This document shows, one piece after another, positions 60,558-64,000 of a stretch of DNA of 64,000 nucleotides. The notes below the pieces were generated by a model. That model was given only the letters and a program-made list of their open reading frames with translations. It ran no database searches and was not told where the DNA came from. Both the position numbers and the translations under genes were made by a program. The DNA comes from Georgenia yuyongxinii (GTDB lineage: Bacteria > Actinomycetota > Actinomycetes > Actinomycetales > Actinomycetaceae): NCBI RefSeq assembly GCF_006352065.1, contig NZ_CP040915.1, positions 1,612,001 to 1,676,000 of the forward strand, read 5' to 3'. Numbering within the stretch: the stretch's first letter is position 1; each line of letters begins with the position of its first letter.

Positions 60558-62654
60558 ATGCGCCCAGTGACCGACCTGCAGCGTTCGGTAGCCCCCTTCG
60601 AGGTGATCTCGGAGTACACCCCCTCCGGTGACCAGCCCACCGCCATCGCCGATCTCACCGAGCGGCTGCGCGCGGGTGAGAAGGACATCGTGCTCCTCGG
60701 CGCCACCGGCACCGGCAAGTCCGCGACCACGGCGTGGCTCGTGGAGCAGGTACAGCGCCCCACGCTCGTGATGGCGCCCAACAAGACTCTGGCCGCCCAG
60801 CTCGCCACGGAGTTCCGCGAGCTGCTGCCGAACAACGCGGTGGAGTACTTCGTCTCGTACTACGACTACTACCAGCCCGAGGCGTACATCGCCCAGACGG
60901 ACACGTACATCGAGAAGGACTCGTCCATCAACGACGAGGTCGAGCGGCTGCGGCACAGCGCCACCAACTCCTTGCTGACAAGGCGCGACGTCGTCGTCGT
61001 CGCCTCGGTCTCGTGCATCTACGGCCTCGGCACCCCGCAGGAGTACGTCGACCGGATGGTCCAGCTCCAGGTGGGGCAGCAGGTCGACCGGGACGAGCTG
61101 CTGCGCCACTTCGTGTCGATGCAGTACACCCGCAACGACATGGCGTTCACCCGCGGCACGTTCCGGGTGCGGGGGGACACGATCGAGATCATCCCGGTGT
61201 ACGAGGAGCTCGCCATCCGCATCGAGCTGTTCGGGGACGAGATCGACGCGCTCAGCACGCTGCACCCGCTCTCCGGGGACGTGGTGCGCACCGAGGAGGC
61301 GGTGCACCTGTTCCCGGCCACGCACTACGTGGCGGGGCCGGAGCGGATGGAGCGCGCGATCGGCGGCATCGAGGCAGAGCTCGCCGAGCGGCTCGACGAG
61401 CTCGAGCGGCAGAACAAGCTGCTCGAGGCCCAGCGGCTGCGTATGCGCACCACGTACGACATCGAGATGATGCGCCAGATCGGCACCTGCTCAGGTATCG
61501 AGAACTACTCACGGCACATCGACGGCCGCGGAGCCGGCACGGCACCGAACACGCTGCTCGACTACTTCCCCGAGGACTTCCTCCTGGTCATCGACGAGTC
61601 GCACGTGACCGTCCCGCAGATCGGGGCCATGTACGAGGGCGACATGTCCCGCAAGCGCACTTTGGTCGACTTCGGTTTCCGGCTGCCCTCCGCGATGGAC
61701 AACCGGCCGCTGCGGTGGGAGGAGTTCCTCGAGCGGATCGGCCAGACGGTCTACCTCTCCGCCACTCCGGGGCCCTACGAGCTGAGCCAGTCCGACGGCG
61801 TGGTCGAGCAGATCATCCGGCCCACCGGCCTCATCGACCCCGAGGTGGTCGTCAAGCCGACCAAGGGCCAGATCGATGACCTTCTCGGCGAGATTCACGA
61901 CCGGGTCGAGCGCGACGAGAGGGTGCTGGTGACCACCCTGACCAAGAAGATGGCCGAGGACCTCACCGACTACCTGCTCGAGCGGGACGTGCGCGTGCGG
62001 TACTTGCACTCCGACGTGGACACGCTCCGCCGCGTCGAGCTCCTGCGCGAGCTGAGGCTCGGGCAGTTCGACGTGCTCGTCGGGATCAACCTGCTGCGTG
62101 AGGGCCTCGACCTGCCGGAGGTGTCCCTCGTCGCGATCCTGGACGCCGACAAGGAGGGTTTCCTGCGCTCGTCCACGTCGCTGATCCAGACGATCGGCCG
62201 CGCCGCCCGCAACGTGTCGGGCCAGGTGCACATGTACGCCGACACCATCACGGCGTCGATGGCGCAGGCGATCGAGGAGACCACCCGCCGGCGCGAGAAG
62301 CAGGTGGCCTACAACACCGAGCACGGCATCGAGCCCACCGCCCTGCGCAAGAAGATCGCGGACGTCACCGACATGCTCGCCCGCGAGGACATCGACACCG
62401 CCGAGCTGCTCGAGGGCGGCTACCGCGGCTCGGGCAAGGGTGCCGGTGCGAAGGACCGCCGTAAGGCCGGGGAGGGCGTGCGGGAGAAGCTCGCCGGTGC
62501 GGCGGCGAGCGATCTCGCCGAGCTCATCCAGGACCTCTCGAGCCAGATGCACGCCGCCGCCGAGGAGCTGAAGTTCGAGCTCGCGGCGCGGCTGCGCGAC
62601 GAGATCGCCGACCTGAAGAAGGAGCTGCGGCAGATGGCCGCCGCCAACTCCTGA
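60558..62654 (+). CDS. uvrB: UvrB, excinuclease ABC subunit B
   Basis: Damage-verification helicase of nucleotide excision repair (698 residues). Walker A G48-S55 (GATGTGKS), beta-hairpin region [24 protein letters not shown]-like LVIDESHV, motif [11 protein letters not shown], and a C-terminal UVR domain ([18 protein letters not shown]). All functional motifs are intact and the length is normal. Confidence 0.98.
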   Translation: MRPVTDLQRSVAPFEVISEYTPSGDQPTAIADLTERLRAGEKDIVLLGATGTGKSATTAWLVEQVQRPTLVMAPNKTLAAQLATEFRELLPNNAVEYFVSYYDYYQPEAYIAQTDTYIEKDSSINDEVERLRHSATNSLLTRRDVVVVASVSCIYGLGTPQEYVDRMVQLQVGQQVDRDELLRHFVSMQYTRNDMAFTRGTFRVRGDTIEIIPVYEELAIRIELFGDEIDALSTLHPLSGDVVRTEEAVHLFPATHYVAGPERMERAIGGIEAELAERLDELERQNKLLEAQRLRMRTTYDIEMMRQIGTCSGIENYSRHIDGRGAGTAPNTLLDYFPEDFLLVIDESHVTVPQIGAMYEGDMSRKRTLVDFGFRLPSAMDNRPLRWEEFLERIGQTVYLSATPGPYELSQSDGVVEQIIRPTGLIDPEVVVKPTKGQIDDLLGEIHDRVERDERVLVTTLTKKMAEDLTDYLLERDVRVRYLHSDVDTLRRVELLRELRLGQFDVLVGINLLREGLDLPEVSLVAILDADKEGFLRSSTSLIQTIGRAARNVSGQVHMYADTITASMAQAIEETTRRREKQVAYNTEHGIEPTALRKKIADVTDMLAREDIDTAELLEGGYRGSGKGAGAKDRRKAGEGVREKLAGAAASDLAELIQDLSSQMHAAAEELKFELAARLRDEIADLKKELRQMAAANS

Positions 62655-62761
62655 CCGGAGTCCAGTCTGATGACGCGGGTGCCGGTCTGCGGGGGATGTC
62701 CGGATCTGCGACTTCGGTCACCACGCCGGGTCGGGGTATCGCGGCGGCCCCGTCCGTGCCG

Positions 62762-62767
62762 TATTGT
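62762..62767 (+). promoter_or_regulatory. -10 element TATTGT of the terC riboswitch transcript
   Basis: TATTGT would place the transcription start near 62774, directly at the 5' strand of the riboswitch P1 stem. Confidence 0.5.
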
Positions 62768-62775
62768 GCTGGCAG

Positions 62776-62942
62776 CGGAGGGGAGTATTCCCCCAACAGT
62801 GGTGCCGTCATCACGGTGGGTGACGCAGCTCGCTCGGTACCACCGGCCCGGACCATGGCGGTCATCCACCCCAGGTACCGGTGGATCGTCCCGCCCGCCC
62901 TGGCGGAAGAGACCTCCGGTACTCGGCCCTACGTACCGGAGG
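62776..62942 (+). ncRNA. yybP-ykoY family Mn2+ riboswitch with translational expression platform
   Basis: The aptamer spans about 62776-62918. P1 is CGGAGG (62776-62781) with CCTCCG (62913-62918). The 5' side continues into GGGGAGTA and the 3' side is GGAAGAGACC just before P1, the two most conserved strands of the class. GTCATCACGG and GGTCATCC lie in between. The platform is a 10-bp perfect hairpin, CCTCCGGTAC (62913-62922) with GTACCGGAGG (62933-62942), whose 3' arm holds the SD GGAGG of the TerC gene. P1 and the hairpin compete for 62913-62918, so ligand binding should free the SD and switch translation on. Confidence 0.85.
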
Positions 62943-62949
62943 AAAAGAC

Positions 62950-64000
62950 GTGGAAGTCCACGCAATTGGCTGGATCGCCCTCGCAGCGGTGGTCGTCGTC
63001 CTGATCACCATCGACATCGTCGGGCACGTCAGGACTCCGCACGCACCGACAATTCGCGAGGCTGCCCGCTGGACGACGTTCTACGTCTCCCTCGCCATCG
63101 TGTTCGGCCTGATCCTGTGGGCCATCTACGGCGCGCAGTATGCCGGGGAGTACTTCGCCGGGTACATCACCGAATACAGCCTCTCGGTGGACAACCTCTT
63201 CGTCTTCATCATCATCATCGGCGCCTTCCGGGTGCCGCGAGAGTTCCAGCAGAAGGTGCTCCTCTCCGGCATCATCATCGCGCTGGTTCTGCGCCTGATC
63301 TTCATCCTCGTCGGCGCCGCCGTGATCGCGAACTTCTCCTGGGTCTTCTACCTCTTCGGCGCATTCCTGCTCTACACCGCCTGGTCGCAGGCTCGCCAGG
63401 GCACCGACGCTCCGTCCGAGGAGGACGAGACCTACCACGAGAACCCCGTCGTGCGGCTGATCCGTCGTGTCATGCCGGTGACCGAAGGCTTCGTCGGCGA
63501 CAAGGTGGTGCACCGCGCCCACGGCAAGACCTTCATCACGCCGCTCCTGATCTGCATCTTCGCCCTGGGCACCGCCGACCTCATGTTTGCGGTGGACTCG
63601 ATCCCCGCGGTGTTCGGTCTGACCAAGGAGCCGTACATCGTGTTCGCGGCCAACGCGTTCGCGCTGCTCGGCCTGCGCCAGCTCTACTTCCTCATCGACG
63701 GCCTGCTCGACAAGCTCGTGTACCTCCACTACGGCCTCGCGGCCATCCTGGGGTTCATCGGCGTCAAGCTCGTCATCCACGCCCTGCACGAGAACGAGCT
63801 GCCCTTCATCAACGGCGGCCAGAACTGGGACGCTATCCCCGAGCCGACGATCATCATCTCTCTCGCGTGGATCCTGGGCGTGCTTGCGCTCGTCGTGGTC
63901 ACCAGCCTCGCCAAGAACAAGAAGGACGCCCGCCTGGCGTCCGCGGAGCGCGCCATCGCCGGAGCGCCCGCCGGCACGCAGCCCCACACCATCCCGCCGG
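62950..64000 (+). CDS. TerC family membrane protein, 3' truncated by window edge
   Basis: Putative Mn2+ exporter or metal-handling membrane protein of the TerC/Alx family; at least 350 residues, and the frame is open at the right edge. Family motifs: YITEYSLSVDNLFVFIII with the acidic metal-site residue near 80, LFGAFLLYTAWSQAR, ADLMFAVDSIPAVFGLTK with a second acidic site, and FALLGLRQLYFLIDGLL. About eight membrane segments are visible. The GTG start has GGAGG at 7 nt, sequestered by the riboswitch hairpin. Regulation by Mn2+ fits a manganese-efflux role. Confidence 0.93.
   Translation, partial: MEVHAIGWIALAAVVVVLITIDIVGHVRTPHAPTIREAARWTTFYVSLAIVFGLILWAIYGAQYAGEYFAGYITEYSLSVDNLFVFIIIIGAFRVPREFQQKVLLSGIIIALVLRLIFILVGAAVIANFSWVFYLFGAFLLYTAWSQARQGTDAPSEEDETYHENPVVRLIRRVMPVTEGFVGDKVVHRAHGKTFITPLLICIFALGTADLMFAVDSIPAVFGLTKEPYIVFAANAFALLGLRQLYFLIDGLLDKLVYLHYGLAAILGFIGVKLVIHALHENELPFINGGQNWDAIPEPTIIISLAWILGVLALVVVTSLAKNKKDARLASAERAIAGAPAGTQPHTIPP

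Overview
The window is high-GC DNA with ATG/GTG starts and dense, mostly operonic genes. It looks like a chromosomal segment of an actinobacterium. The mycothiol ligase MshC, the Pup/Dop/PafA/Arc pupylation set, a PdtaR-type ANTAR regulator and the orders uppP-mshC-PAC2, trmI-arc-dop-pup-pafA, hisF-hisI-trpE-trpC-trpB-trpA-lgt, gltB-gltD-pyk and rpsA-coaE-uvrB all point that way. The overall style suggests Micrococcales (Georgenia or Cellulomonas relatives), but that placement is an inference.

Layout. 1-5.2 kb: M3 peptidase (cut by the left edge), M20 peptidase, DUF5703 protein, a small acidic protein and an aldo/keto reductase. 5.2-12.5 kb: uppP, mshC, PAC2 protein, HAD phosphatase, RecB-like nuclease, site-2 protease and trmI. 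12.5-18.8 kb: the pupylation cluster arc-dop-pup-pafA, with no 20S core genes between pup and pafA, then an FKBP lipoprotein. 18.8-28.9 kb: a kinase, hisF, a TIGR03085 protein, hisI, trpE, three small membrane proteins, trpCBA and lgt. 29-37 kb: a DUF222/HNH endonuclease gene placed between lgt and gltBD. 37-39.6 kb: pyk, tRNA-Leu(CAA) and pdtaR. 39.7-45.4 kb: a branched-chain amino-acid ABC system, with the binding protein on + and livHMGF convergent on -; LivH carries an unusual exported N-terminal domain. 45.4-51.4 kb: thioesterase, VOC protein, polA, an oxidoreductase and a methyltransferase. 51.6-57.4 kb: rpsA, a multicopper oxidase with two DUF6220-like membrane paralogues, OsmC and coaE. 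57.4-64 kb: BCCT transporter, PduO-like protein, MarR regulator, uvrB and a TerC protein (cut by the right edge) behind a yybP-ykoY-type Mn2+ riboswitch.

Expression style. About 22 genes have a TANNNT-like -10 hexamer ending only 5-8 nt before the start codon and no Shine-Dalgarno sequence. These are probably transcribed as leaderless mRNAs, and I used this to choose many starts. Operon-internal genes use SD sequences or 4-nt ATGA/GTGA overlaps.

Most notable points: (1) the TerC riboswitch, where the P1 strand and an SD-sequestering hairpin compete for the same CCTCC; (2) three intergenic clusters of GAGATGTCA repeats spaced 19 bp apart, one of them a 67-bp palindrome; (3) a Pup system without a linked proteasome core although Arc keeps a GYL tail; (4) leaderless or overlapping small ORFs in front of coaE and rpsA; (5) the LivH fusion. 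No stretch longer than 300 bases lacks a gene.
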